In this document: in pieces, positions 1 through 12,500 of the stretch
Numbering within the stretch: the first letter of the stretch is position 1
How the letters are laid out: every line of letters begins with the position of its first letter
DNA from: Elysia chlorotica
Lineage: Eukaryota; Mollusca; Gastropoda; Plakobranchidae
Assembly: GCA_003991915.1 (NCBI GenBank)
Contig: RQTK01000232.1
Coordinates: 103,267 to 167,266, forward strand
Reading direction: 5' to 3'
DNA: 64,000 nucleotides
The notes under the pieces: generated by a model
Told to the model about the DNA's origin: nothing
Seen by the model: the letters and a program-made list of their open reading frames with translations, nothing else
Database searches by the model: none
Position numbers and translations under genes: made by a program

Positions 1-597
1 TTACACTGTAAATTTAGTAAAACATAACGATGCTTGGCGTTCTTTACACTGTAAATTCAGTCAAACATAACAATGCTTGACGTTCTTTACACTGTAAATT
101 TAGTAAAACAACGATGCTTGACGTTCTTTATACTGTAAATTTAGTAAAACAACGATGCTTGACGTTCTTTACACTGTAAATTTAGGAAAACATAACGATG
201 CTTGACATTCTTTAGACTCTAATTTAGTAAAACATAACAATGCCTGACATTCTTTACACTGTAAATTTAGTAAAACGTAACGAAGCTTGACATTCTTTAC
301 ACTGTAAAATTAGTAGAACATAACAATGCGTGACATTCTTTACACTGTAAAATTAGTAGAACATAACGAAGCTTGACATTCTTTACACTGTAAATTTAGT
401 AAAACATAACAATGCGTGACATTCTTTACACTGTAAAATTAGTAAAACATAACAATGCTTCACAATATTTACACTGTAACTTTAGTAAAACATAACAATA
501 CTTCACGTTCTTTTCACAGTACATTTAGTAAAACGTAATGAAGCTTGGCGTTCTTTACACTGTAAAACATAAATACTTGACATTCTGTACACTGCGG
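1..597. repeat. 43-bp tandem satellite, about 14 copies
   Basis: The motif 'tttacactgtaaatttag' recurs every 43 bp (44, 87 and so on), followed by a 'aaaacataacgatgcttgac' segment. Copies vary by substitutions and small deletions. The array begins before the window and decays near 590. Confidence 0.95.
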
Positions 598-599
598 TG

Positions 600-2780
600 C
601 CATTTAAGTCTCCACATGTAAATGTATTTTACTGACGTTGTACATCATTGTCTAGTCCTGATTGTTTAAATGTTCTAGAATTGTTATGCTTTCGCTGGCC
701 TCGTAAGTGTGTGCGTCTGTGTGTGAAACAGAAGAGATAGGTAGATAAAATGGGAGAGAGATTGGATTAAGAAAGGGGGGGGGGGGGGGGAGCCCTGTTT
801 GTCTAGCCGCAGGTTTGTGTGGAGTATGTTCACAAACCAATACTGTCTACTGTTTGAATGTACTGTGATGTATCAACCTCTGGCTGTCCTTCTGTTTAGA
901 GCGTTCACCCGTAGCGCAAGGGTAAGGATGCCGTATCGATTCGCTCTATTTATATTGTATTGGTTGGCTTGCGTGTTGAAGTGGTGAACCGTAGTCTCAT
1001 CTTTACGTGGCTGGGTGTAAAATCATACTACACATTTTTTTCATCTTTAATTTTCCTATCAATCTCTTTGTTATTGCAATTTGTGTGTGGCAGAGAGAAA
1101 GTAGAAGGGTGTGTGTGATATAGGGAGAAAGAGAAAGGGAGGGGGCAGGGGGAGTGAGGTGGTAGCAAAGGCACGCAGAAACTGAAGAGAACATGGAAGT
1201 GAGAGATAGAGGGGGAGATATATAGATAGAGAGAGACAGAGACAGAGAGAGGGAGTGGGAAGGGGGCGAGTACAAAAGACACATAAACCGAAACTGTAAG
1301 TATATGTATATATTATACCTATGGGAAACAGCGTTATGAATTTAGTCTGTGCTTATAACCCCGAGAATTGTTTCTTCTGGCTCCCACTTGATATCAGATA
1401 CCAGTACAAACATGTACAATGTACTTTTAAAAGCGTTTTCTATTCCAATCTATATCGCTTCATCTTCTCCTTCCCACCCTCTTCCTCCCTCCTTCTCTTC
1501 AGCTCTCTCCCTGTCCTCTCAGGCCCTTCATATCTTCCAGCCTCTCCCCTAGCTTGATCTACCTCCCAGTTAAAATCCAATGATTCTTCCTCCTCCACCC
1601 CCTACCCCCCCCCCTCTCCTTCTGATCTTTTTTTTATAAAATTTATGTATTTCGATTTGAGTTTGACCTCTCTTTCACCCTTTCTCTCTTCCGTTTTCTT
1701 CATCTCTTTTCCTCACCTTATACCTATCCACCTGTATCTCTATTGTCCTTTCTGTAGTTTCTTACACTCTCCTTGCATTACCTCTGTATTTCGCTCTCTC
1801 CTTTTTCCTACCACTGTCCTCTCGCTCCCTCATTCTTTCCATCTCCCCTTCCGAATCACTCTCCTTCTAGACACAATCCTCTCTCGCTCCCTCCTTCTTT
1901 CCCTTCTCTCTCTAGAACTTTCTCTCTTTATAGCCACAATCCTCTCTCTTTTTCACTTTCTCCTTCTATTCCACCCATCCCCATTCTCTATTTCCCTCTC
2001 CACCTCTTCTAATCTCAGTCTATCCTTGATTTCATTCTTCTTTTCCTCCCGTTCTTCTCTCTCTTCCTCTCTCACCCTCACTCCCTCCCTCCCTTATCCC
2101 TTTACTCCTCCCCCCTCCCTCAACCTCCACGCTACCCATGCCTCAAGTAAAACTGGGCTGAAATCGGCTCATTAAAACCTGAGCACAAAGAATTAATTTT
2201 TTGCTGAACCAGATTTCCAGCAGATCAGCTGAGTGAGACGCAGAGACTGGAAACTAGAGAGACTGCGGCATGCGCCAGAGTTGGAATGCGAGCGAGAGGT
2301 TCTCAGGCTGCTGGTTCCATGTGCCCTGCGAGGCTAGCATGTTCTGCATGCTCAGAGGCCTAGCGATAACCGAGACCACACGGCAAAAATGAAGACGATA
2401 AAATTAATAGTGGAATCTGCATCGCGTACAGTTTTAAGTACCATCTCTTACAGAAACAATGTGCGATTTTAGAAGAAAAAAAAAAAAAAAAAAAAAAACA
2501 ACGTACAGGGCTTGCTTATGTCATCCGTTTGATCGTGTCGATCGCAAACTGTGTAATGTCTAGCGGGGCCACGGGGAGCTGGTTGGACGTGACAGTGCCT
2601 GTGCCTGGAGTCCAAGACAAGCAGTCTCAAGTCTGTTCACTTCTATACTAAATTGTTCTCTAGTGGATACTTACCACATCAGGATTTTTTTTGTTTATTG
2701 TTGGAATTATACATTTATTCCCAAGTCCAGCTTCGTGTGTTGACCATTCAGGTGAAATCTTGGTTTGATCCGAGTATGCA
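600..2780. other. No gene seen; purine- and pyrimidine-rich unique DNA
   Basis: A G-run lies at 775-790. A purine-rich block (1090-1270) is followed by a C/T-rich block (1440-2130) that yields open frames only because it is Leu/Ser/Pro rich. An A-run lies at 2477-2498. The G/C-richer stretch 2210-2360 has no recognisable coding potential. Confidence 0.6.
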
Positions 2781-2784
2781 GCTC

Positions 2785-2811
2785 TCTCCCTCACCCCTCT
2801 CTCTCTCTCTT

Positions 2812-2844
<33 letters not shown>

Positions 2845-2850
2845 TTCTCC

Positions 2851-2894
<44 letters not shown>

Positions 2895-2897
2895 CCT
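2785..2897. repeat. (CT)n microsatellite, interrupted
   Basis: Nearly continuous ct dinucleotides with a few ccc/ttt interruptions. The following 2920-3050 is G/C-rich and non-repetitive; it could be an untranslated exon of something, but no splice or coding evidence supports that. Confidence 0.9.
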
Positions 2898-3239
2898 GTC
2901 TTCCCCTCCCCTACTCACCCTGCGCGCGATGCTAGATGCTAGGCGCCAGCCCCGTGAAGCTGATGCTGTGAGTGTGAGCAGTGCCAGTGCGTTCGCCGCT
3001 CACTGTTGCTGGTGCTAGAATCTAGTGCTAGGACTAGGAGTAGAGGCAGAGGTGTTTATCTAGATACAGGTCTACAATCTGCTCTCTAGTAATCAGACCA
3101 GCGCTGGTGCACTTTAGTGGTTCGTGATAACAAAGATTTGTGTTGCTGGTTTTTAAGCACGGTTTCCTCCAATGTGTTATTGTGAACATAAATAAGTACT
3201 CCATTCAAAGGAGTAAAGAATTCACCGTTGAGATGCGTG

Positions 3240-3465
3240 TAATGTATTGACTGTTTTAAGAAATCACAGGTACAATATAGATCTAGCCGTTACTGTGCTG
3301 GCGTGCCGTAATATAAACTCAATTCAATTCAACTCGATTACTGCATCTTTATTATTAAATGCATTTTACAATGGTTTAGTCATATTGAATGCAGTTTACA
3401 ATGGTTTAAGTCATATTAAATGCATTATACTATGCCGTAGTCATAATGAAATGTGCCTTTATTGA
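3240..3465 (+). repeat. Dispersed element B copy followed by a 34-bp triplicate
   Basis: 3280-3330 holds 'ttactgtgctggcgtgccgt', the tail module found again at 22.6, 33.0, 47.95 and 57.8 kb. It is followed by three imperfect copies of a unit centred on 'aaatgcattttacaatggtt' (3355-3445). Confidence 0.7.
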
Positions 3466-3759
3466 TTTTAAGACCATGGATGCATAGTTATTGTGTATCC
3501 TTGTTAGTGAACATTGTTATATAACACAATCCTTTAGTCGGCCGGTTTTAACAGAAATTTTAATCTCCTCCTTAATATAATAAGGTACCTGTATATTTTT
3601 TTGTGTGTGTTTGTTGTTTTTTCCGACTCATTTTGTGAATCTTAGATACTAATGCTGGCGTTACTGAAAACGTAAATTGAAAAATCAAACTGAGATCGTT
3701 ATAAGTAATTATGTTATTTAGATCTAATGATTTGTTTTTATTTTCCTGCACGAAGAGCC

Positions 3760-3760
<1 letters not shown>

Positions 3761-3831
<71 letters not shown>

Positions 3832-3832
3832 G

Positions 3833-3871
<39 letters not shown>

Positions 3872-3930
3872 GGATGGATGGATGGATGGATGGATAGATA
3901 AATAGATAGATAGATAGATAGATAGATAGA
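3761..3930. repeat. (GATA)n microsatellite with a GATG block
   Basis: About 40 tetranucleotide units, with a homogeneous (GATG) patch near 3870-3893. It generates a meaningless repetitive open frame on the - strand. Confidence 0.97.
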
Positions 3931-4689
3931 AGGATGAAAAGGAGGGGGTCACATAGACAAGCAGAGTGAGAGAAGGAGAGAGACAGACATTCATACAGAC
4001 AGAAAGGAGAAGGAAAGGGGTGGGGGTGAGTGAGAGAGTTTTGACACGCAACACGGCACTTGGATTTCTGAAAGCAAATCGATTTCTGCTCTGAGGCTGG
4101 AGTAGATGAGTTTTAATCCCAGGATCATCTCTGTATGTACGATCATTGTAGGTGCTGTGGGAAGGGCTAGGCTGGGGGGTTCACGTTTACACAGCGATAT
4201 GACAAGTTAGACAGTCTAACAACGGTAGATGACTCTGGCTCATCCTTTTTGATTATTGGAGTTGCAGTTTTTGTTTAAGAGTGCGACACTGCGTTATTTA
4301 TGAACACCAAACATCTTCAACGTGCAAGAAGTGATGAGTTATTTGGAGTTGAGACAGTTAACTCGGTAGTGTGTGTTATTTAGTTATAGTTCATTGTTTT
4401 ATATTAATTTAGAGATCGCTGCACTTCAGGCGTTAGGACTTGGCATTCATTATAGACTGAAAGCTAAACCTTCCAAGTTCTTGTTTATTTTATGTGCGCA
4501 TCAGTTTATGGAGGTGCTTGTTGCTGTGAGTTTTTGTTTTTTTTTTGGGATGTTTTGTATTTTGTTGGCGACTCCCCCACGAGTTTGTATTTTTTATTGT
4601 GTTTTTAGCGAAGGGCCAGGTTTAAAAAATAAATATTTTCCTTGATTATGAGCAATTGTGTACTAGTCCAAACTCTTAATCAAACCAGA

Positions 4690-4875
4690 GACGTGAAATA
4701 GTGAGAGGTTTCACGGCGAAATTTCGTGTATATGGTTCAAGATAGTAAAGGCAGTCTGAACATTGTTCAATTGCCTTAAATTCGATGAAGAAATAGAGTG
4801 AGCGCGCGTCACGCTAGCTCCCCGTACCAAGAGCTCTGTGCGCTCAGCTCGTGAAACATGGCACTAAACCAAGCC
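4690..4875 (+). repeat. Dispersed repeat D, copy 1
   Basis: Begins with 'gtgaaatagtgagaggtttc', which can fold as gtgaaa...tttcac. It contains 'acgctagctccccgta' and ends near 'gctcgtgaaac'. The same order of blocks recurs at 35.74 and 49.94 kb, with internal deletions here. Confidence 0.75.
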
Positions 4876-5111
4876 CCAGGTCAGGATGACTATTTTTGTT
4901 GTGTCTATCAGAGCCCAGAACAAATACACGTTAACCGGTTTCGGTTTTGTTCAAGTAGTGCATGGACCAAGGAATGTTTTGTAGTTTGGTTGGTTCGTTT
5001 CTTAATCTTCAACGTCATTAACAAGACTGTGCCGTGGACGGGTGCCAGGCAATTAAAGGTGCTGTAACATAGAGAGACAGAGCGAGGATACATGGATGTC
5101 TGTACATGTAT

Positions 5112-5160
5112 CTGCCGATCACATTATACTGACCCCGACCAAACTAATCAGGGGAGAAAT
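5112..5160 (-). mobile_element. SINE body fragment
   Basis: 'gccgatcacattatactgac' is the reverse complement of the SINE body segment 'gtcag..taatgtgac.ggc'. Only about 50 bp are recognisable. Confidence 0.55.
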
Positions 5161-5411
5161 AACTATCCTAAGGGTTTTATCTCTTAGGAGCTCACAGACA
5201 GAACAAAACCCGTGTCTTGCCACACAGTACAGTCATTCATGAGCATTTTTCCTTTCAAATTCTACTTTCTATATATGTGGACGTTGTCAATGATTTGAGT
5301 CTTGGGTCTAAGAGTGTCAGTGCCCCACCAATGAAAGCTTTCCCTTTCTGAGATTGGGGTACACGGGATTACTTGGGTTATCTAGATGACGTTAAGCAAT
5401 TTAGAGATGTA

Positions 5412-5628
5412 GGGACGTAAGTGCAACATTGTGATAAACTAACGATGAGTTGTAAGATATATAAATAAGAAGGCTTACGATGAGTAGTAAGATGTATAAA
5501 TAAGAAGGCTTACGACTCGTTGTAAATGTATAAATAAGAAGCCTTACGGCTCGTCGTAAGATATATAAATAAGAAACCTTCCGATGAGTTGTAAGCTAGC
5601 TCGAAGTTTTACTTACGGCCCCCACGTA
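5412..5628. mobile_element. Fold-back element E with internal 39-bp tandem array
   Basis: The left end reads gtaagtgcaacattgtg and the right end gctcgaagttttacttac, an imperfect inverted pair. Between them a 39-bp unit with 'gtataaataagaaggcttac' and a palindromic core (cttacgactcgttgtaa) repeats about four times. The same arms appear at 34.05 and 38.25 kb and, with a different internal array, at 49.03 kb. Confidence 0.7.
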
Positions 5629-6008
5629 CCAGTTAGCAGTACAGTAGGATGCTTTCAGTGTTAGGACATACGTGCATAGATCTATAAATCTTGTCAACTG
5701 ATACCTCGGAGAGCTATAAAAAGCCACCAGAGCATGTAGGAAATAAAGGATTCATTGTCTTGGGATTGGGATACATGATTAGATCTATGTGGCGTGAGCA
5801 CTGTGGGTTCAGAGCTAAAAGACTGCGGTTCGAATAATTATGAATTGGTGCCCCTGTCTTTCGGGATACGCAGGGAACATCTAACCGGTCCAAGATTACT
5901 AGAGTTCTAAGATGGGATAAAGTTCGGTCTACGTCTAGGTCTTGTTTACGACTGCTTTGTGTTCTATACATGAATGAAGTGGTGCAACAGTAGAAGTATG
6001 AAATAGTC

Positions 6009-6054
<46 letters not shown>
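6009..6054. repeat. (AAT)n microsatellite
   Basis: Uninterrupted aat/ata trinucleotides. Confidence 0.97.
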
Positions 6055-6055
<1 letters not shown>

Positions 6056-6059
6056 TCTA

Positions 6060-7110
6060 TCGTCTTGTGGTAGATCTGTGTCTTAAGAGACGATAGTGAA
6101 CGAACACACACAGGACTTCGAAGGTTCGCCTTTCATTCCTGCTATACACAGATCTAGATTATTCTAGGTGGAGTTTGTCGTACTTCTCAGACCAGCCAGT
6201 GTTCATTCTTCCAAAGTTCCAATTTCCCATCCTATGTGTGAGCAGACCGGGTGCTGCGACTTTCCACGGTCTGTGGCAAACGGAACTAACTGCTCTATCG
6301 CCACACTTACTTGTCAGCGGGAATACCCCCATTGTCCCCAGGATACTGTCAGCCTGTTATGAGTGAGTACATTTTTAACATGTTGGTTGCTATTTTTTTT
6401 TTACTTTCGGACCCACCTCCAAATAGCTTTGAAGCTGCTGTTTTTCTGGTGCGAATTCTTTCCTTGTTTTTTTTTTTTTTTTTTTTTACTTTTTGATTAT
6501 TAAGTTGTTTAAAATTCTCCGCTCTTTGGGCTTTAGCACTATTTCTGTGTGTTTGTATGGTAACATGAGCAGGAGAATAGTTTATAATTTGTTACGGTAA
6601 AGTGAAATAATATCTTCTTCCTCAATACGCACCCATCGCTGTTCATGTTTTTCAAACAAATCCTTTTTTTTTTTGTAGATTTAGGTACATTGTATGTTAT
6701 TTTTTTCCTTTTAATCATTTATAAAAACACGATTTCATGATTACAGTTTTTATAACACCAGGTTCACACTTCCTATACACTCACACCTTCTAAACACCTA
6801 CATTTTCAAACGTTACATCACAACACAGGCAATCCCTCCCTCCTTGAGCTATAATTATTCATCTGATAATTATGTTATAACATTAGACTTCCCACCCACC
6901 CCACCCACGGCCCGCTGCTCAGACGACTAGCCTTGATCGAAGAGCTAGAGTCCCCCGTCCATATTTAGAGAGGTAGCGCAGATTATAAGACTCACCCCTC
7001 CCCCCCCCTCAACCCGCAGTAATTGTGTCCCAGATCGATGTTGATGAGTGATGACAGGCCCCAGGCCCCAACCACCACACACCGCCAATTAAACCCATCA
7101 CTGGCAGCGC
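6060..7110. other. No supported gene; unique DNA with T-runs
   Basis: 6168-6362 is open in two frames and ends near a donor-like gtgagt at about 6362. One frame gives a Cys-containing peptide (CEQTGCCDFP). I cannot relate it to any family and saw no partner exon, so it is not called. T-runs lie at 6468-6487 and elsewhere. Confidence 0.5.
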
Positions 7111-7118
7111 CGCCCGCC

Positions 7119-7120
<2 letters not shown>

Positions 7121-7163
<43 letters not shown>

Positions 7164-7247
7164 TGAGAGAGAGAGAACAAATAGATAGAGAAAGTCAATT
7201 AGACAGAGAAGGTCAGTTAGTCAGAGAAGTACATAGGAAGAGATACT

Positions 7248-7297
<50 letters not shown>

Positions 7298-7355
7298 AAA
7301 TAGACAGAGAAGGTCAATTAGTCAGAGAAATACATAGGAAGAGAGACTAGGAGAA
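7121..7355. repeat. (GA)n microsatellite with a duplicated 60-bp linker
   Basis: Two (GA)n tracts (7121-7175 and 7245-7295), each followed by 'gagaacaaatagacagagaa'-type sequence and 'aatacataggaagaga', so the linker is duplicated at about 117-bp offset. Confidence 0.85.
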
Positions 7356-7359
7356 AGAG

Positions 7360-7970
7360 AGAGCAACCCCAGATGAAAGGCGCTCCTAATGAAGGCAAGT
7401 ATCTCATTTTGGTACCATTAGGACTGATCTCTCGCCAAGACAGCTTCCTCCTGTAGCCCTCTGGTATCTGTTGAGACAGTCTTGAACTGACGTAAGACTG
7501 CAGACACCTTGACGCCACCAGCATAGTACTAGTAGCTGGTCTGTAGCAGCAACAGGTGGGAGCTTTAGTCTAACTTTGTGATCGTAGAACCAGCCTCCTC
7601 TGTAGGTTTGGTCCGAAATTTCTCACTTCACCCATCCCTCAATTCCGATAGGTAAAATGCAGAAGTATAATATATTACATACAAGGATATATTATACTAG
7701 TCTTTACATTTCTCACATCACCCCCTCCTTAAATCCCGAATGGATACAATAATTCAGATCTATAAATTGTTATACAGATATATGTTATAATCCTGTCTGA
7801 AAAAAAGAACGAAATCTTGACGATATCACGCTGTTCGTCATTATTCAAATTAAGTTTCGAGTTTATAATATCACGAGTTCTCGACTGAGGTAAGGTTATA
7901 ATAATGTGCTGTTCTCTATTTCTTTGGCTTCCTTCGGGCAAGGTGGGCTATGAATATTGAGGTAGATACA
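7360..7970. other. No gene seen
   Basis: Unique A/T-rich DNA. Short open frames here have no recognisable motif, no splice partners and no compositional coding signal. Confidence 0.5.
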
Positions 7971-7977
7971 ACTATGC

Positions 7978-7981
7978 TCTC

Positions 7982-8047
<66 letters not shown>

Positions 8048-8077
8048 CCTATCTATCTATCTATCTATCTATCTATC

Positions 8078-8127
<50 letters not shown>
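7978..8127. repeat. (CTAT)n microsatellite
   Basis: About 37 tetranucleotide units with ctatccctat and ctatctctat interruptions. Confidence 0.98.
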
Positions 8128-8129
<2 letters not shown>

Positions 8130-9280
8130 ATATTGCTCTCTCCCTCCCGTTATCTCTTTCTCTCTTTCTCAATATTTTTTTCCTGGCTGTCCTCACCATT
8201 TCCCACCATTTTTCTTGCCAACATATTCCTCAAGGCAGACTGGCTGTATTCACGTTTATTCTTTACATACATGGAACTGTTGGCCAAATGCACATATTTT
8301 ATGTGTAGGCCTATCTGGGTTGTTTTTTTTTATCCCAAAACTTGTCAGATCTCCAAGTTCTCGAATCCCTCTTGACTTGATATTCGATTTGAGGCTGGGG
8401 AGTCTAGTATGGTCTTGAGCTGAGAAGATTCGCATTGTGTTCATAGCTATAAAAACTCTTATCGCTTGACGCCATACAATTTATTGTGCGTATGTCGGAT
8501 CGCTATAAGCCCAGGTAAAAAACAAAATTAAGCATAATTATAATTCGTGTGTTCCGCCAAATAAAATACATAAATCTCAAAGGACAAAAATGTCCATTGT
8601 ATTTGTAAGTATTTTAATTCACTCAAAACAAAAAACAAAAACAAATTTTAAAAAACCGGTGTCATTTGTTCCCCCCGACTTACGATCTGGGTTAGCCTGA
8701 ATATCCGCAGCGAAATCGTTGTATCGTCAACCTGCCTTGGCTGTAGTGTTGTTATAATACGTAAAACCCGTGGCTAGTGAAACGTTTGATAAAAGATAGC
8801 TTGATATCCGCCCCAGTTATGGATTGCAGATTATTCAGGGGTCCCTCCCTGTTTCTTAACTTCTAATCTCCTCCCTGGTTCTTAACTTCTAATCTCAACA
8901 TGCGCAGACGCCGTCAGTGATATAGACTAAAGATAGCTAGATTTATGTAGTTGTATCGAAAGGAAAAGGGCAACGTCCATACAGTTATGTTGATAAGAGA
9001 GAGTGTCCGTATTTGTATAATAAAGAGACATTGTAGAAATCATGTACTTGCATGCTTTTGCTGTTTTTTTGTTTTGTTTGTTTGTTTGTTTGTTTTTTAG
9101 GAGGAAGAGGAATAGGAATAATTGTGTGGTAAGGTCGACTTTAGAGATAGTATAATTATGAACTTCGAAAATCGAAGTGCGCTGTTAAGCTTTGTATTTA
9201 TGTTATTAAGCCTTCGCATAGAAGACTCTTGACAATCTCTTGAGACGTACCGGAGGGCTTTTCTTCTGCCAAATGAGTGA
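8130..9280. other. No gene seen
   Basis: A C/T-rich start, then unique A/T-rich DNA with (TTTG) steps at 9068-9092 and a duplicated 'taacttctaatct' pair near 8858-8894. Confidence 0.5.
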
Positions 9281-9286
9281 GACCAG

Positions 9287-9504
9287 AGCCAGACTGCCGC
9301 TGGTGGATGGGGTGGGGCAATGGCTGGACTGGGGCTATGGCTGGGTTGGGGCTGTGGCTGGGGTGGGGCTATGGCTAGACTGGGACAGCCTTATAGAACC
9401 CTGTTTTACTTATTTACGCAGTCAGACCGAGGCTCAAGAAAATAAAGCCCTAGAATCCAGCACCAGAATCCAGTCCCACCCCAGCCACCAACGGCAGTCT
9501 GGCT
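9287..9504. repeat. Inverted repeat, 30-bp arms, enclosing an 18-bp minisatellite
   Basis: The left arm 9287-9316 (agccagactgccg...) is complementary to the right arm 9475-9504 at 28 of 30 positions. Between them 9318-9385 carries degenerate copies of 'tggctggactggggcta'. Confidence 0.8.
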
Positions 9505-9529
9505 TAGGGCTTAATGTAAAAACAACTGG

Positions 9530-9625
9530 GCTCAGACCGACTGAGAGTGAGACAAAAATTTTGGTATCCCCGCTTAGTTGGTGTCGCAGTACTTATGTTT
9601 TAGGACCTGTCCACAAGACACAAAC
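9530..9625 (+). mobile_element. SINE fragment (body, 5'- and 3'-truncated)
   Basis: Contains 'tggtatccccgctta' and 'aggacctgtccacaa', corresponding to the SINE segments gtatccccgc..tgtct and ggggcccgtccacaa. Confidence 0.6.
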
Positions 9626-10269
9626 AATTATATTGCTCTAGAAATCTAGGCTTCCAGAATTGACTGTCTTAGGTCTGGATTAGTTCGACTTATCATATGT
9701 TATGGTAGCAAACGGGGGAAGAGAGAAAGGGGGGAGGGGGGAGGGAAAAAAGAAGGGATGAGGAAGGAAGGGTGAGAAAAAGGAGAGGAAGAGAGACAAT
9801 GACAGGCAGACAGACAGAGACATCTGTGTGTGTGTGAGTGTATGTGTGTGAGGAACTATAGTGTGATTCATCTTCATATGACGATAACATTTGTCTCAAG
9901 GCTTTAACTATAGGCTATGATAACACCAAGTTTTTTTATTTGAGAACGAACGTCGCGCCTCCCACTTGCTCTATGAAGGTTTTCCCACCACAACGGCTAG
10001 ACTATATCACGGACGTGACCAAAAGCTTAGGTCTGACAGTTATACTGCCAAAAGAAGATATCAGGATTCTGTCTTAGCAGATTACATTAATACTGACGCT
10101 GCCACGAGCATTAGATCGAACTGGGGACCTTCCAAGTGTAAACCTTGGTAATCGTCGCAAACCATGACTATATCAATTGTTTTAACTAAGTCATCAGTTG
10201 GAAAAGCTGCGAGACTGTGACAGAACACCGAGTCCATCTAACTCCTTCCAAGTTCAATTGATACCTACA

Positions 10270-10480
10270 GATATTAACCTTTTCCCATCACGCCACACAC
10301 ATCATGACATGTTGTACGGGTTGATACGCTCCTGTGTTAGCGCCTTTTTATATTGATGTGCCCCCCTTCCATTTAAAAAAATAAATATATTTTATCAAAG
10401 CTTTTACCTTCTCCACGAAATAGTATGCCTGCCTACATTACAAGGAATAGGCCTAAAATGATGCGATATGAAGAGGTATA
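10270..10480 (+). repeat. Dispersed repeat F, copy 1 (left of satellite)
   Basis: Shares 'ttaaccttttcccat', 'gatacgctcctgtgttagcg', 'tatcaaagcttttacctt' and 'caaggaataggcctaaa' with 12683-12890, and most of the block in reverse with 58255-58380. Confidence 0.8.
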
Positions 10481-10485
10481 AACAT

Positions 10486-10950
10486 GATTACAAGCGTCCT
10501 GAATGAGTTCTACAATGAATGTTTATGCTTAACTGATAACCAATTGATGCATAGCATTTTAGCGACGAGAAAGCCAAATCGATGTCGTGTGTTCGCTGAT
10601 CACTTTCTATTCTCACAGATGTCCGTTATGATCATCGATTTTTCTGTTCATTCGTGTGGCTTAGTTTTTCACAATACTCTATAAAAAACATGATGAATGT
10701 GTACAATAATAAGTAATCGTGAAAAAGCGTCATTTGCTAAAAGCTGTTTCGGCTTTTGTTACTCCTTTTGATCATTCCTAATGCGCTTGCCGAGCTAAAA
10801 GCGACATTGAATATTTTTCAACCATAACTATTATTGTTCATCGGCATGTAACGGTTCCAAATTGATGGCGGGGTCTTTTGTTGATGGCAGAACTAAATAA
10901 TGAAAGTTGTTAAAATTATAATTATGATTTGAGGGTACACCGAAAAAATA
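10486..10950. other. No gene seen
   Basis: Unique sequence between repeat F and the 34-bp satellite. One 66-codon open frame (10484-10684) has no recognisable motif. Confidence 0.5.
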
Positions 10951-10964
10951 TGAAATGTATTAAA

Positions 10965-12500
10965 TTGGGCACATAAAAAATGCTGAACGGTTTTAGCTGG
11001 GACCGATAAAAAAATTACTGAACCGTTTTACTTTTAGATGAAGCAGATAAAAAAAAATACTTGAAGGTTTTAGATGGGAGCAGATCAAAGATACTTAAAG
11101 GTTTTAGATGGGAGCAGATCAAAGATTCGTAACGATTTTAGATAGGGGCAGATCAAAGATACTTGAAGGTTTTAGATGGGAGCAGATCAAAGATACTTAA
11201 AGGTTTTAGATGGGAGCAGATCAAAGATATGTAACGATTTTAGATAGGGGCAGATCAAAGATACTTGAAGGTTTTAGATGGGGACAGATCAAAGATACTT
11301 AAAGGTTTTAGATGGGAGCAGATCAAAGATATGTAAAGGTTTTAGATGGGGGCAGATCAAAGATACTTAAAGGTTTTAGATGGGGACAGATCAAAGATAC
11401 TTAAAGGTTTTAGATGGGGACAGATCAAAGATACTTGAAGGTTTTAGATGGGGACAGATCAAAGATACTTAAAGGTTTTAGATGGGGACAGATCAAAGAT
11501 ACTTAAAGGTTTTAGATCGGGACAGATCAAAGATTCTCAAATGTTTTAGTTCAAAGAAGATCAAAGATAATGAAGGGAAGATTTTAAGATTCTGAAAGGT
11601 TTATGTTGAAGGTAAATACAAAATAATAAAAGTTTTTAGTTGACGGACGATCATGGATCATGAAAGTTTTCAGTATATGGTATACCAACGATATTGAAAG
11701 GTTTTTGTTGAGGGCAGACTTGAGATACTGAAAGGTTTTAGTTCATGGCAGATAAAAGATACCGATAGGTTTTAAGTTAAGGAAGATTAAAGATAATGAC
11801 ATATTTAGGTTGGAAGTAGGTAAAAAGAAATTAGAAGGTTTTAGTTGATGGGAGATCAAAAGTATCTAAATTGTTGAGGTTTTTTTTAAGGTAGACCAAA
11901 ATATGAAAGGTTTCAATTAAAAGAATATCAAATCTTATGAACGGTTTTACTTCAAAGAAACTGAAATATAAAAGGTTTTAGTTTAGGTAGATCAAAGATT
12001 ATAAAAAATATTTCTAGCTTAGTGTAGATCAAAGATTATAAAAGGTTTTTAGTTGAGTGCTGAACAAAGATTATAAAAGGCTTTTAGTTGAGTGCAGATC
12101 AAAGATTATAAAAGGTTTCAGTGTAGTGTACATCAAAGATTATAAAATGGTTTTAGTTGAGTGTACATCAAAGATTATAAAATGGTTTTAGTTGAGTGTA
12201 CATCAAAGATTATAAAATGGTTTTAGTTGAGTGTACATCAAAGATTATAAAATGGTTTTAGTTGAGTATACATCAAAGATTATAAAAGGTTTCAGTTAAA
12301 TGTACATGAAAGATTATAAAATGGTTTTAGTTGAGTATACATCAAAGATTATAAAAAGGTTTTTAGTTGAGTAAAGATCAAAGATTATAAAAGGTTTTTA
12401 CTTGAGTGTAGATCAAAGGTTATAAAAGGTTTAAGTTGAGTGTACATCACATCAAAGATTATGAAAGGTTTTATTTCAAAGAAGAGCTATAGAAGTAAAA
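10965..12500. repeat. 34/35-bp satellite array, over 40 copies
   Basis: The unit 'gatcaaagatacttaaaggt' + 'tttagatggggaca' repeats at an exact 34-bp step in 11070-11540. It becomes degenerate until about 12000, then changes to a 35-bp variant ('tcaaagattataaaatggtt' + 'ttagttgagtgtaca'). The homogeneous blocks point to at least two separate expansions. Confidence 0.95.

Larger units (their letters stand above)
3931..5410. other. No gene seen; contains repeat D and SINE fragments
   Basis: Purine-rich at 3931-4040, then mostly unique A/T-rich DNA. It holds one copy of dispersed repeat D (4690-4875) and a minus-strand SINE scrap (5112-5160). No open frame shows recognisable protein similarity. 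Confidence 0.6.

Noticed and set aside
2920-3055. First exon or promoter of an unknown gene
   Set aside because: It is G/C-rich and non-repetitive but shows no TATA/initiator pattern, no coding bias and no matching downstream exon.
3572-4054. 160-residue YLSI-repeat frame
   Set aside because: It is a translation of (GATA)n and purine-rich flanks.
6168-6366. Possible Cys-containing exon with a gtgagt donor
   Set aside because: Two frames are open, none resembles a family I know, the favoured frame meets a stop at the donor, and no partner exon was found.
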